Below, piece by piece: positions 10,801-23,790 of a stretch of DNA of 64,000 nt. The notes under the pieces are model-generated. The model was not told the origin of the DNA and did not search any database. It saw only the letters and a program-made list of their open reading frames with translations. The stretch lies in contig BDSI01000063.1 in assembly GCA_003117195.1 (NCBI GenBank), positions 248,001 to 312,000 of the forward strand, given 5' to 3'. The position numbers were made by a program, and so were the translations under genes. Within the stretch, counting starts at the first letter, position 1. Every line of letters begins with the position of its first letter. Source of the stretch: Eudorina sp. 2006-703-Eu-15. Taxonomy: Eukaryota; Chlorophyta; Chlorophyceae; Chlamydomonadales; Volvocaceae.

Positions 10801-13800
10801 GTGCGCGGCCTGAATCGTGCATGTGATTGTGTGTGGGACGAGGTCGGCCCATGAGGGAGCTGTCAGCCGTCATTCGTCACGACGTGCGCTGCCTCCCCCC
10901 AGATCTACAGGTCCAGACTTGGGCAGGGGGAGCAAGCCCCGAATCGCTGTTGGCAGGGGTCTCCCTGGGTCCAGTGAAAGTCATTCAGTAACATCGCCTT
11001 TCAGTCAAAATGCCGACAGCCGAGTCTGCGCCTACTTGGCAGCTGAACACCACAGTCTGGCTCCCTTGTTGTGCAGCGGCGGCAAAGGCAGCGGCCCCGG
11101 GCTTGCCCCGCCCTTTCGCCCTTCCCGCGTGAGCCGTCGGGTTCCATAATCATCAAATCTGTAGCGCCGCAACTAGTCTCCGTTTGACCCGTACTGCGCC
11201 CGATCATTATATCCCGAACGGACCCGATCCTCCTCGACGGACTGATCCACTGATCTGGGCGACCGCCACGAGGGCCCCACGTCCATGGAGCCGCACCAAC
11301 TCGTGTCGCCGCAAGTGGCGGACGAGGGGCGCCCGCTCTGGGCGGGTGCGGCTTCTTGGGGGCGCGAGGGGCTACCTCGGGCACCACCCCGCGGCTGAGG
11401 GCTCCAGACAGCAAACACAAACGTACGGACGTACGGTGCTCCTCTCGAAACCCTCAATGAAACAAGGGGCTTGGTCAAACAAAAACAACGCGTCGTACTT
11501 CCCCTCCCCTGCCCGGATCTGCTTCGACGTCTCTACCGTAGAGCAGCGAAGTGTAGATATCGGCGAAGTAAGAGAGTGGATGGGCGATGGATTGTCGTCT
11601 TATGTGAAGGCCATCCGCACTGCATTCCTCTGACCGACTGCATGCCGACCGTGGCAGCTATGGCAGCACCCTGCTCGCTCCCTCTTACTCGTCATCACCG
11701 CCGATTTGTGCCGTACAGTCGTGATGAAGCGCGTGCTTCTGCCAATACACTACAACAGCCTTCAACTAACTTCCCTCCTAACTTCTGTAATGCTGGGGGA
11801 AGTTCTGTTGTTCGACAGCACAGCGTTGGTCGGCAGAGTGCCGTACCTGGCCGTACCCTTACTTGGCGATGTATGTGTGCACTTCGTGCGGGGAGCGTAT
11901 AGTTGTGGTTTGGCTCTCGAAGCAAATCCTCCTGAGTATCTCTGACCATCAACATACGCCACATTTGAGTGCGAAGAACTCCTGAATCATTTCCGTGCAA
12001 ATGATTTGTAACACGAGACAGCTGAGCTGTTGTGGGGGAAAGGACCAACGCGCTTACATCGTTCCAAGTCCACGTCTAACACCAGCCTGCAAAGAGATCC
12101 GTTTCCTGCGGCGTTCGCCCAATCAGAGTGCAAAACTATGGAGCTGGATTTGTGGCCGGAATCGTTGTGCCGGCCATCGCCCCTCCTATCGGCTGTAATC
12201 CATCACAGCAGGAAAGAACAACAACAAATATACACATGCGGCCGAACGCGACGTACGACCGGTAGTGTACGACACGCAGTTCTGTCGCTGGCGGGGTTGG
12301 CGGTCGAAACCGACCCCCGTCGGTTGGGTTTCTTCCAAGTTCCAAGACCTATCGAACGACCTGCAGCAACCAACTCAACTCTCCCCTCTCCCCATCCCCG
12401 CTTCCTGCCGGCTCTCACCCGCACATCCAGGTCTGTGTCTACGCCTACACCTACACAGGACAGCCGGGGGGTGGCCGCTCGCATTCGGTAGACCGCACAC
12501 GCACTATACACTGTATTGAGGCAACGGCAAACAAACAAGAACAAAACCAGCAAACCAGCAGCGCAGCACTGCAGCAGCGATAACCCAGCGAACCGCCGCT
12601 TTCCTCCCGTCCGTGATCTGTACCGCACCACGCGCCAAACGTACGGCATTGGTGGTGGCGCAGTACGACGGACGAATGACCCCCAAGCTCCAGGACGCAC
12701 AGCGGGAGCCCCGAGGGCGCGGCCCCCTCCACCACCAACAACGCGGCTGTCGTGAACACCGCCCCGCGCCCCCGCCATCTTCTCCTGTTCCTGTAAACAC
12801 TACAGCGCCGCACACCGTGTGGGACTTGCAACTTTTGCAACGTAGCCGCCGTCCCTGCATGACGGCCCATTATCGAGCGCTGGCCTGCCTAGCGCTGTTT
12901 TCAGTACTTGGAGCATTTGAAATTTGCTTCAGTGAATTTCACACCACTGCCTGGATCGGGGCACCTTGGTGACCAGGTGGTGGTGGCGGCTCACTCACGA
13001 GAATCCTGGGAAACCCTGCCTACACACACAAACCGAACCACGACGTCGAGTCCAGGACCACGCTCCGGACCGAACCACGCCCAGCGACCGGAAGGGGCCT
13101 CTTGCGGCCTCTTGCCCATCGCGTGATGCCCCGGAAGGGGTCTGACTCCCCAGGTATGGGGAGATGCGGCGAGGGGCTGCATCCGGGCCGCGGCACAGCT
13201 GCTGCACCAGCGCCCGAGCCTGAGCTCTAAAACACAACTCTCTGTGCAGAGGGGTTACTCTTCTGACCACACACTCGACACACTCACTCACTTCCCTCTC
13301 GGACTGGGCTTAGGCTGAGGCGGGTTTCCCTCGCCTGTCATATCAGGGAGACCCCACCCAGCAGCACGCACGCGCTCATCACTGCACTCGTGGAGCGGCA
13401 AGACACGAACTCCATTGAAGGCGCGGGGCCAAGGTGGGCCTCCATCCCCATCTCGCCTCACTGTCGCAGGGCAGTCATTAAACCATGGTACAAGCAGGGG
13501 CGACTCGCTCTCAGCGCTACCGAACTATGCTCAAAGCCATTCGTGCTGCCAAACCTGGAGGACAACCCAAACAGCAACCATCAACGAGTCGCGCCAACCA
13601 AACAGCAACCAGCAACCCCCCCTCAACACACACGACAACCCCAGCCGAGGTTGGTGCGTCGAAATTCGTCGGTGCAGTCCACACTCCGCCTGCACTCATA
13701 CCCGCGTCGGGCATCCCCTGTGGATCATGATGCCCCACTTATGATCAAGGGGGGGCTGCGCTCAAAACGCAGCGCCCCTCCAACGCCAGACCGCCGCCGC

Positions 13801-13928
13801 CGCGATGTCGGCTCCGCGCCACCTTGCCCGGCGCTGCAACCGACTCGGCCGAGCAGTGATGATGAGTCGGCCCTAATTCGCAGCTCGTAGCCCTGACAGG
13901 TGACGTGGCCGCGGCTGCCCCCGTCCGC
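7815..13928. other. Long intergenic region, no recognisable gene
   Basis: Convergent 3' ends of the opsin kinase (+) and the bestrophin (-) bound this 6.1 kb. Open frames here are short, lack splice-consistent partners and match no family I recognise. Visible structure is limited to a GGAC tetranucleotide run (about 8612-8642), a poly-C run (8779-8792), a 15-bp tandem repeat (9843-9893) and short CA-rich stretches. Part of the first kilobase is probably the 3' UTR of the opsin kinase, but I found no nearby TGTAA polyadenylation signal. Confidence 0.5.
9843..9893. repeat. 15-bp tandem repeat, about 3.5 copies
   Basis: The unit GGCCCGGCCCGACCT is repeated head to tail without change. It lies in the gene-poor interval and has no apparent coding role. 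Confidence 0.85.
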
Positions 13929-16900
13929 CTATCGGTGGTTATTGAAGGGCGACCGACTGCCCCCCAGCGCCGACGGGCCGCTGCCATGCCCGCCGTGCCC
14001 GTTGCCGTTCCCATTGCCGTTCACAGCCCCGTTGCCATTGCCCGCCGACGAGCCCCCGTCCACCAGCGCCGCCACCAGACCGCTGCCCTTGCCGTATATG
14101 TACGACGCCCTGCTGCCGTCCACCGCCGTCGTCGGCTTGCTGCTCAGCGCGTCGGCGACACCGCCGCCGCCGCCCTTGCCCCCGCCGTCTTCCCTCTCGT
14201 CCCCGCTGTCGAGCTCCTCCAGTGCGTTCCAGGAGGAGGTGGACGTCGCCCCCAGCACCTCGCCCTGGCTGAGGGCCCGGACGCGGCGCACCCCGGTCTC
14301 CAGCTCGTCGGGGTCGAAGCGGCAGCTGTCCGGATCGGCCAGGCAGCGCACCATGGTCCGCTGCGCGATAGCCCGCTGGGCGGTGGCGCGCAGGTCGGCG
14401 CAGATCTCGGGCAGCGGCAGGATGCTGAACGGCTCCTCGATCTGCACCCCGATGTCCTGCGGGGGCGGGGGGGGGACGTGGACGTGTGTGGTGATGAGCG
14501 TCAGCGTCAGTGTCAGCAGCACCGGCACCAGCAGCGGCGCTGCGCTGCGCATTTCCGTCAACAGGAAGCCACTGAGCCACTGACGCGTTCCGGTGGAAAC
14601 CAGAGGTGTGTGCGTAAAAGAGAACTGAGAGGGGTGTGTTAAAATAAACCGAGAGACACGACTTGCGAGGACCCTAATTGCGCACGCGGACGAGTGAGGC
14701 CGTTGGCTGCGCATTGCCGACAGGCCGGGGACGTGTATATAGAAAAGAGGGGCGACATGCGATAAAGCAGAAGCAAAGACATTGTGTGAGAGGGGTGTGT
14801 GTGTGTACGTGTGTGTGTGTGTGTGCAGGCGGAGTGGAGTAGCGACCATGTGTCGAGGCGGCCTAGCCCCCTCATCACCTCCCCGCCGTTCCACCCTCGT
14901 CCAGGACAAGTCCCGACTCACGCCCCACCGCCTCAAGCCTCCGCATCCGTTGCAGCCCCTCCTCGTGGCCCCTGCAACCCCCCACCTGCCTTCACCTGCC
15001 CGCCTGCGCGGTCAGGTCAACCCCCTGCACGAAGTACCTCGCCACGCAAGTACACTCTGCGTTACCCTAGGTGTGCCCGGGATCGTTCCCGGCTAGGATG
15101 TTTCTTTTACTACCCACCCCCCTTGCCTGGGTCCCGCACCCCGCCCTCTGCCAGGGCAGGTGACATCCCACCTCGATGCCGAGCAGCAGGAACGAGATGA
15201 CCACGACCACGGGCACCACCGCCCAGTCCAGCTGGTGGACGAGCGCCAGCGGCAGCGAGGCCAGGTAGATGAGCATGAAGCGCGAGGTGTGGCGGGTGTA
15301 GGTGAGCGGGATGGGGAAGCGCAGGACCTGGGGGACGAGGTGGGGGGAGCACAGGTGTGCGGGGGCCGGCGGGCGGGGCGCAGGAGAGGCGGGAAACAGG
15401 AGTGAGCGTGCAGGTCTTTTGAATGTGGGGGTGGGGGGGTAGGGAGGAAGTTGAGGGGTTACATTAAATGGAAGCGGGATAGGGGAGGACATGGGAAATG
15501 GGTGGACACTCGTTCACTGGGAAAGGGTGGGATAAGGGGTGTGTTTAATGAGAAGCCCGCCCGAACCAAAGGGGCGTGTGTGTGTGCCCCTTCCTTCCCC
15601 TGCCCTGCCCCCGGGCCCCGCAGGCGCCCCCAGGGCCCCGCGCCTCTGCCACCTCACCTTCTCGCACTCGCACGCCGCCTGGTTGAAGCCGTGCAGGTCG
15701 TCCAGCATGGTGGCCTCGCGGCTCTCCCCCAGGCCGGTCGCCTCCACCAGCGCCGTCAGCACACTCAGACAGAACTGGTGGTAGTAGGGACCCGAGGCGA
15801 CCACCTGCGGGGGCAGGAGGGCAGGAGGGAAGGACAGTCAGCTCCAGGGCTGCGCTGGGTTTGGATCCAATCGGGTTGTGGAAGTGGGTCGGGCCTGGGA
15901 GAATTGGCAGACCGATTGAAGCTGGGTGGGTCCGGGGTCTCACGGATTGCTACCAAAGGAGGAAAGAGGTCGCCTTGACCATTAGGTTGGCGCCCTCCCT
16001 CTGCGCACAGCCGCAACCAACAGGGACCGAGACCGCCCTCCCCCCCCTCCCCCTCCTCCTCCTCCTCCCCCTCCTCCCCGCCTCACCTGCTCCACCTCGT
16101 TGGGCCGCAGCACCTCCCGCAGCTCCCGCCGAATGGCCGCCTCCAGCTCCGGGGTGCCCTGGTCGTACCGCAGCTCCACCATGAGGCACAGCGGGAAGGC
16201 GCCCACCCAGCGCACGATCCGCTGCAGGGAGGCGGTATCGTCCACCCAGGCGGTGGCCTTGCGGACCAGGTGGGCGGTGGAGTTGCGGAGGGAGCCCCAC
16301 GAGTCCAGCGCGGCGGACCTGGGCCAGGGAGGGACGGGCCGGGGAGGGGCGGGGCGACGGCGAACGGTTGGCCGGGGAGGATAGGGATTGGTCTGGACGC
16401 CAAGACGGGTGATTGGTCGCCAGGCCTTGGCGCCCGCGCCAGCCCTAACCGCAGTCCAGCAGGCGGGAGAGCGCTGAGAGGGCCGCGTCTCGCCGAATCA
16501 AACCGGACTGGCCGAACCGTTGGGGGGCCCGGCCCGCGCCCAGACCGATCGTGGTGTCATCGCTGCACCCACCATCGCGCGTAGCTCGCGTCCGTGCGGA
16601 ACACCAGCAGCAGGGAGAGGGCGAAGGAGGTCAGCTGGAAGGGGACGTCCGTGAACTCCACGCCCTGTTGGGACGGGGGTGTGGGGGGATGGACACGGGC
16701 AAACGGCCAGTCGGCAAGGCGCCCATTCGGGACGACAGGTGGGGGTGGATTATAGCGTATAGGACATTGGTAGGCATAATAATACTTGGGGGAAGGGAGG
16801 AGGGCGATACACAAGCCCAGCACGTACGCGGAGGGTAACGGCAGGTGGTGTTAGCGCATCAGGACTGGCTCCCCTTCCACCCCACTCGCATCCGGGGTGG

Positions 16901-18595
16901 GGCAGGGGTCGGGGTGGGGGCAGAAACGTGAATCGCAACTTTGAGGCCATGGCGGAAGCACAGCGGCGGTTCGAGCCAGGACAGGACAGAATGCGCAGTG
17001 CAGCGACCCCTTGCCCTTGGGTCCCCTTGCCGCTGCAATGGCGGCTCTCTGTGAGGGACTGGCGTGTGCGTGTGCTTGTGGAGAGGGAGGCCGTGTGGCG
17101 ACCCGGCCGTCCCGTTTGTCGGTCCTGGAGCAATCCCCCTTAACCTGACACCTCCCAGACCCGTCTGTCCCACACCCAGTAACCCAGCCGCGCTCTTCCC
17201 GGCACCCTGGCCCCCCCACCCCACACCCCGGATCCCTCCCGCCCCACCTTGAATGCGTTGGGCAGCTCGCCCATGTCCACCAGCGTGTGGTGCAGCACCA
17301 CGACGCAGGACAGCAGCGTGAGGGCGCTGAGGGGCCCCTGCAGGTTGCGGAACGTGACGGACCTGCGGTGGGGGCGGGTGGGGCGGGGCGGGGTGGGAAC
17401 GGGGGAGGGGAGGGGCGGGAACGGGGTGGGAACGGGGGAGGGGGCAGGAGGGAGGCGGTGAGAGTGAGGGGGCCGGCAGACAGGGTGGGCAGCTGGCCAG
17501 GGGGGGGGGGTAAACAGGGTGGGGGTTATGAGGGCGAGGGTCGCGAGGAGAGAGGGCGGGGCGAGAAGTGGAAACGCAGCGCATAGCCTGGGCGACTTTG
17601 CATGTGCAAGGGCGCTGGCTAATGGTGCTGTTGTCCTCGCTGTGTCGTGTTTGCGCAGTAATGCGTGCCCTGGGCCTCCGCATCGCGGCGCTCCCGGAGG
17701 AGTGTCCGCGTGGAGCGGTCGTTCAGCCCGCGTATGGCTGTGTCGTTCGACCAGTAGGTCGACCAGTAGATCCAGGCCTCCCGTGTAGCCGGGGGCCGGG
17801 GTGTCGGTACCAACCCCTCCGGTGAGCTGACTCAAAGGGCCACGGCCTATCCGCCCGAGGTAGAACATGTACGGCGTGACCATACGTTGGGTTTGCAGGC
17901 CACGTCTGCTGGGGGGGGGGAGGACAGCGGCTGTGGGCGCAGCGGACGCTGTCGTGTGTGCCCCGTCCGCAACGGCCCTGATAGCTGCCTTCCTATCACT
18001 TTGCAGGGTCCGCGTCGGGGTGCGCAATCGAGAGGCCTGTAACGGTTGACTGTCGGGACGGCGAGGCGATATAGCAAGGGGTGAGGCGCCGGGTGTGTGG
18101 GCTCGAGAATGAGAGTCGCCGTGGGTCCGGCCGCGAGGTCCGCCCAGCTTCCCGGTGGTCGTTGACGTGACCCGCGCTGTCGCACCTCCCGAGCGAGGCT
18201 GTCGGTGCTGGCCGATGCCCGAGTGAACCGGAAGTTTGTACATCTGTCCTTCGTAGCCAACAGTATGCTGATTGGTTGATTCCGGCAAACAAACCGGAAG
18301 CCGCGAGCTTGGACGCTGAACCCTCACCCTGTACCGTTCGCGATGCCAGGACTCACCTGAAAATAGATTGTAAATGTCGCGCATATCTCCCCGCGTTCTG
18401 GTGGTACTCCCATCGCGTGTGATTGAAAACAGGTGCATTGATGCGACGTCCTGCCACCTCCTCGATGATGGGTGATTCAGCACGGACGCGTACGAGTCTG
18501 CGACGCGTAAATTGAGCCCTGCTAGCGTTCAATGGACGCCATGGCTGCGCGCCGCCTGGCCGCACGCCCAGCTGCAGATGCATGACAGCCACCAT
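13929..18595 (-). CDS. Bestrophin-family (UPF0187) anion channel, plastid-targeted
   Basis: Predicted chloroplast chloride/bicarbonate-type channel of the bestrophin family, related to plant VCCN and Chlamydomonas BST proteins. Exons in transcript order: 18357-18595, 17248-17362, 16573-16664, 16087-16318, 15658-15804, 15172-15327 and 13929-14456. All phases match, giving 502 aa. The start at 18595 is the first ATG of the open frame. The leader is Arg-rich with few acidic residues and ends near RVRA, as in transit peptides. Family landmarks: RWEYHQNAGRY before the first membrane segment; PFQLTSFALSLLLVFRT with SYARW; the IPLTYTRHTSRF segment; hydrophobic VVPVVVVISFLLLGIE; and then GVQIEEPFSILPL, the most conserved block. 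The C-terminal about 100 residues are Gly/Asn-rich and probably disordered. In Chlamydomonas, BST1-3 act in thylakoids in the CO2-concentrating mechanism. Whether this is their orthologue or a VCCN-type channel cannot be decided here. Confidence 0.93.
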
Positions 18596-19024
18596 ATCTC
18601 GTCCGGTGACGTAACCGGAAGCGAGGGGACTCTGTCAGTGCCGTTTGGCGCTGCCAACGCTCCAGTTCAAAACAGCCGCGATTAGGTTTTCAACAGACTC
18701 CTCTCCGCCCGCCGACGTGTATGCGCTTAGTAACGCGCTCCGACGTAATCAAAGAATTACCATTGGTGCAGAAATATCTTATGGATGAAGCAAGGACTAT
18801 GTGCCAACACAACAGTACGGGATTGTCTGTCTGTGTAGTTGCTCGCAGACAGTGTTGGTGGTATGAGGAAAATCTGTGCGTAAATATATTCAACACCCAC
18901 TTTTTAATTTCTTACAGCTGGCAATGCGCCTTGTAATTTCCTTGTTCCTTCCATTAAAAGCGACAGAGGTATGTACGTCAATTCTACCTTCAGTGGATCC
19001 GGTCTGCAACCTTTTTGCTCAAAT
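18596..19024. other. Bestrophin 5' flank up to the transposon
   Basis: The 430 bp hold the presumed promoter and 5' UTR of the minus-strand bestrophin. The stretch is clearly more AT-rich from about 18720 onward. I see no further gene and no convincing TATA box. The transposon target duplication starts at 19025. Confidence 0.4.
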
Positions 19025-19031
19025 CCATTCA

Positions 19032-19196
19032 CAGCTAGGTCTCCCGATAACCTATGCCGTCCAGGACGGTATCATTGTATGAGAGGTATACCGTCATAGA
19101 CGGTATACGACCGAACATTGACCAAACATACGACCACTCAACCGCGGGGATTCGGTATACCTTCTAAAACGGTATACATTGTATACCTGAATACCG
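19032..19196 (+). repeat. Left terminal inverted repeat of the 7.95 kb transposon
   Basis: 165 bp, inverse of 26808-26981. It contains several nested palindromes built from GGTATACC and CGTC...GACG, so single strands could fold into multiple hairpins. Confidence 0.92.
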
Positions 19197-19299
19197 CTTT
19201 GACAAGAACACCTGAAAACTGGGATAGAGCTTTAGATGCGGCCGGTTCATATGCGTGGACCTTTAACCATTACCATCTCTGTTGTTCTCTAAGGAATCT

Positions 19300-22080
19300 A
19301 TGCGAATGGCTGAGTCGGGGAAGAAGCCGCGGAGCATTCCCAATAAGGTCAGCATCGGTCCGGCGTGTTGTTTGGCCCACGCGCCACAGCCACCGCAGCA
19401 AAGACAGACAAGACCAGGTCAGCGAGTACCTCGCACAACCCCTACCACAGCAAAAAGGCCCAGGCCGGCGGTGCAGGTGGAAGATGCAAGCGACGACAAG
19501 CCACTTTTTAGACGGACCACGCCGCACGCGTGGTCTGATCGCCAGGAGCGCCAGGAGGCGGCATGGACAGCTCAGCTCTCCGAAATGCAGCAACAGCTTA
19601 CGGCAAACGCTGAGCTTCATGAGCAGCAGCGCAAGGAGGTGGCAGCCACCCTGCGCGGGTTGGTACAGCAGCGTGTCGACGGTCTCTGCGACAGATGGCG
19701 CTCCGGACACAGGTGCCCGGGGGAGCAAACCCAACCCAACTAGCGGGGCCCGCAGGTGCTTTCAGTGTGGAGCGACAGCCAACAGTTCGGTACATAGGGC
19801 TGCTATCGTCGGGGCTACTCGAAGTGCCAACGGTCACGTGCGTGGCATGCAATCAGCAGTACACGCCCCAGGCCATCGAGGCGGGTTGCTTCAAAAGCTC
19901 ACCGGTCGACGCGCACGCATGGTATGACTTGCACGTACATCAGTCGTATGCAACACTCGGCTTCGAGGTGCTTTCCGTGACAGGTGCGCCGGGGGGGTTC
20001 GACGGGAAGGAATGCCCGCGCCGCGATTAAGGCTGGTGACCTCCGCGGTTGCATAACGTTAGACGCCCTCCCGGGAACACCGCGTGCCGGGGTGTCGTGC
20101 AGCACCGACTCTCAGCACGTATTGTCGGAATTGTGATTAAATGTTTTGCACGTTCGAATGTGGTTTCGCAGCCGGCCGCGGGCTTGGTGCGGTACATGAC
20201 GCCTGGGAGGCGGAGAGACTTCATCCAGGGCATACTGCGGTCCTTTTCGCGGAAGAAGTTCAAGCGCATGGTGAAGATGCTTGAGAAAAAGTACAAGGAC
20301 ACCGCAAAACTGCTATGTAAGTGCAGTTACTCGCGGCATTCGGGTCGTACCTTTCCAGCCGTGTGCAAGCATATCGACGGACTGCACTGCATCCCCCAGG
20401 TGAAGGAGAAGCCGCTGTTGCGAAGGTATCGGCGGCGGCGGCTTTGGCTGGTGTCGTCGACCTCCCAGTTGCAGCGTCTGAGTACGTGGAGTCCGTAGCT
20501 CCTGGCCGCAACACAAACATCCCGCAGGAGGCGGGGGCCTGGCAGGTATGTACCGGTTTGCTGCAGGTTTGTTGCCATCTGTCGCGTTGGTGGTATGGCA
20601 AGGCTGGGGTGAGCCCATCCGGTGACAAGGTACAGTCTCCAGGCTGGCTGGATAGCCTAGTGGTTTGTGCGGCCCAGTTCCACTGCTTGCTTAACACAGA
20701 GACGGCCGGTCATTAGATGCACAGGCAAGCCGGGAGCCTGTGCATCTAATGACCGGCCGTCTCTGGGTTGAAGAGGGGGGTCGGGTGCCCGGATGAGACC
20801 TCTCACGCGACGAGCGCTGTGGCCCCCGGCCAGCCTGCCGAAAGACGAGACGATGTGCCGACAGCTGGGGCGCTTGGGCGCACGCAGGGGTTGCGGCCGG
20901 CCGGTTGGTACGGCAGCAAGGGCTCCACCGTCTTCCGCCGCCTCCGTGTGCTGCGCCGCCGCCTCGCTCACCTTCATTCCGCCTTCTGACGGTCCGCGGG
21001 CTCTCCCGCCCCGCCCCGCCCGTCCCCACCTCACCCCGCCCCGTATGACGCGTACACGGCACTTCTGCAGGTGGACTACGTCATGCTGCGGCTTCGCGAA
21101 TTGGAGCTCCGCAATCTGCAGGGCAGAGCGCCTGCATTAGCAGTCGTGTCCAGCGCCTAGGCTGTGACGCTCACGGCAGCCAGCACGCAGGCTCAGGTCG
21201 TAAAGGTCCAGGCAGACCTTACCCGCATCGAGCGGGCGCAGGGGTTCAGCCCGTTCACACGGAGCCAGTGGAAGCATGGCCACCCCGAGTTCGATGCGGC
21301 GCTTGAGCGACTCAAGGCCAGGGAAGTACAACGGTGAGAAGACCGGTCTGGTGCTGAGCAATGAACTCACGATCCTTGGGATATTGACGTGGCACTGGTA
21401 TTCTTCGCCAATGCCGTATAAATTGATATGAATCGATGTATGAATCACTGCTGGGAATGACAAAATAGGGGGTGTCGGAATTGGTACCGGGGCTTCATCC
21501 TTGCGCTTCACGGAGTCACTTTGACTGCGTTTGCCGTCTTGTCGTAGGTGCCAGGCACGTATCGAGGCTCTCGCGATCGAAGTCCAGCAAGCATTCGTCG
21601 AGCGAGAGGCCGCAGGAGGGACGGACAAGGAGGCCAAGCGGATTCAGGCGCGCGCCCGACGGAAACGCTCGCAGATCAGGACGCTGCTGGAGGAGATGTA
21701 CGTATGGCAGAGCCTCGGGGCCACTGGAGGGGGGGGCAGGAGCGGCTGACCGAGCAGCAAATCAAACAGCTGTTCCTTCCTGGCGAGCTTCCACCCTGGA
21801 GCACGTCTGTCAGTGGCGCGGCTGCCATCCGGCGTCACCACGGCCGCCTATATCACGATGCGCAGTCCTCCGTGTCCCGTGCGCGTGAGGAGTGCGTCTA
21901 TCTGAAGGTGGAGAAGGCGCGGTTGGGGACGTGGTTGCGCAGAGCTGCCGTCTGCATAGGAGCTGCACGCATGAAGAAGCTCGGAGTCTGCGCGGGGACC
22001 GTGTTCATACTCAACTCCCATCTCAAGAGCATTGGCGGGCTGCAGGCCGAGCTGGAGGGCTGTTCCATTCCCGACCTGTG
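19300..22080 (+). pseudogene. Decayed transposase of the 7.95 kb element (KDZ-like)
   Basis: Fragments in order. (a) 19300-19730: a basic leader and a Gln/Glu-rich coiled-coil-like stretch, starting at an ATG near 19300. (b) 19770-19990: a Cys-containing segment, VTCVACNQQY then GCFKSSP, ending with residues like the N-terminal CxC modules of KDZ transposases. (c) 20155-20330: a basic Arg/Lys-rich stretch. (d) 21071-21341: a helical charged segment interrupted by an in-frame TAG at 21158-21160. (e) 21548-21960: EAKRIQARARRKRSQI, an acidic/aromatic PGELPPW segment and SRAREECVYLKVEKARLG, typical of a KDZ C-terminus. The expected catalytic core between (c) and (d) is not recognisable, so the copy is probably dead. 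KDZ membership rests on residue pattern memory, not a search. Confidence 0.5.
20697..20765. repeat. Perfect 30-bp hairpin inside the transposon
   Basis: Arms 20697-20726 and 20736-20765 are exact reverse complements separated by the 9-nt loop 20727-20735. It lies between the N- and C-terminal transposase fragments, where the catalytic core is missing. Confidence 0.95.
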
Positions 22081-23790
22081 ACCTTGTCGGCGACAAATGT
22101 GATGGACGCTGGGGACCTTTGAGCGATATGGCTCGGGGCAGAACGGTGGTGGGCGTGGTTGCGCACGAGCAGTCTGTGTACGAGCCGTGAAGAAGCTCGG
22201 GGTGTGCACGGTTCTTCTGGTTCTTTGGATAATAGGGTACAGTAGCCATGGGCTCGTCGCGTTGTCCTCCCTTGATCGTTGTCACCCAGTTGCCGCTGTC
22301 GTGTGAACTACTGATAGGATGCCTTATGGCTCACGTAACGTCCCTTACCTAACACGCCCCCCGAGGCCTCTCTCTTCTCGATCGTGTGTTTTACAAGAAC
22401 TGAGCCGCGAGAAGTGAGAAGCGTGAAACCGGTGTAGCTGGAGGTAGCTTAGCTGCACGATGTGCATGGTCGTTGTCGTGCTTGGTAGTCACCGACGGCT
22501 GCGGGGCACCAGGTACATCGGAGATAGAATAACTTGGGGTTGACGGAGCTGCCCCAGGAGACGTCAACGTCCCAGTAGATATGACATGAAACCACACATA
22601 ACACCGCTTGCCTTCTCGGCCAAGGTCTTATAAACGCCCTGTAGCAAAACCCCATGTGCTCTCCGTCGTCCGCCCCCACGATGTGTTGCTTGGTGTCCGT
22701 CATGTGTAGTGCAGATTGCGCTGGATGTGCCCAAGGGCCCTGATGAGTGGGGACCTGCGCACTTGGCCGATTATGATCAGCGCCTCGATTACCCAACGTA
22801 AAAAGACATATCGACTCTGTAGCGCAGGGACTGGCAGATTGGCAAGTGTTATGAAGCTCTGGAACCCTCTGGAGGGCTCTTTGATTACCTAGCGGCCGAT
22901 ACCGAATCCTGCAGCGCATTGTCAAGCAGTGCCTCGTTCTCAGCTGGACTTTCAGATGCAGGCGCGGTCGTAAGCGCAGTCCCCTCGTTCCTTACCGTCC
23001 CGACTTCAACACTGAGCACTGCAACCGCGCGGGTGGCCTGGAAAGAAATTGTTGGTTCAGAGACCACTTTCAGGCTAGTCTAAAACTTGGGCACAGTCTG
23101 GGTCTCAGGTGCACTCTCGGGCGCAGGTGCACTCTGGCGCATTCTCGGGCGCAGTCCTCCATGTCCCGCGCGCGTAAGGAGTGCGTCTATCTGAACTTGG
23201 AGAAGGCGCGGTTGGGGACGTGGTTGCGCAGAGCTGCCGTCTGCATAGGAGCCGCACGCGTGAAAAAGCTCGGGGTTTGCGCGGGGAGCGTGTTCATATT
23301 CGAATCCCACCTCAAGAGCATTGTGGCCGAGCGGGGGGCGTTTGCGCGGTATGGCTCGGGGCAGAACGGTGGGGGGCGTGGTTGCGCACGAGCAGTCCGT
23401 GTACGAGCCGTGAAGAAGCTCGGGGTGTGCACGGTTCTTCTGGTTCTTTGGATAATGGGGTACAGTAGCCATGGGCTCGTCGCGTTGTCCTCCCTTAATG
23501 GTTGTCACCCAGTTGCCGCTGTCGCGTGAAGTACTGATAGGATGCCTTATGGCCCACGTAACGTCCCATGCTTTAAGAGAAACCCTCAGCGCATTGTCAG
23601 ACAGCACCTCGTTCTCAGCCGAACTTTTAGATGCAGGCGCCGTCTCAAGCGCATTCCCCTCGTTCCTTACAGGCATGACTTCAATACACCAGAGGCTGAC
23701 AACTGCCACCGTGCGGGAGTGGCCAGGAAACAAATTTGCTGATTCAGACGCCACTTTCAAGCGAGTCTCAGCCTCCGGCACAGTTTCAGT
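21857..23790. repeat. Duplicated A-B modules inside the transposon
   Basis: Module A occurs at about 21860-22335 and 23150-23565, and module B at about 22906-23090 and 23575-23790. Copies are diverged by substitutions and small indels. The order A, spacer, B, A, B implies a tandem duplication of about 1.3 kb followed by loss of the spacer from the second unit. Module A repeats the transposase C-terminal segment. Module B keeps an open minus-strand frame with similar acidic/Ala-rich peptide in both copies. Confidence 0.75.

Noticed and set aside
11184..12778. Overlapping 120-190-codon frames on both strands
   Set aside because: Frames are open on both strands at once, as expected from GC-rich DNA, with no conserved motifs or splice structure.
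13905..14642. 245-codon plus-strand frame
   Set aside because: Antisense shadow of the last bestrophin exon, where the conserved GVQIEEPFSILPL block is on the minus strand.
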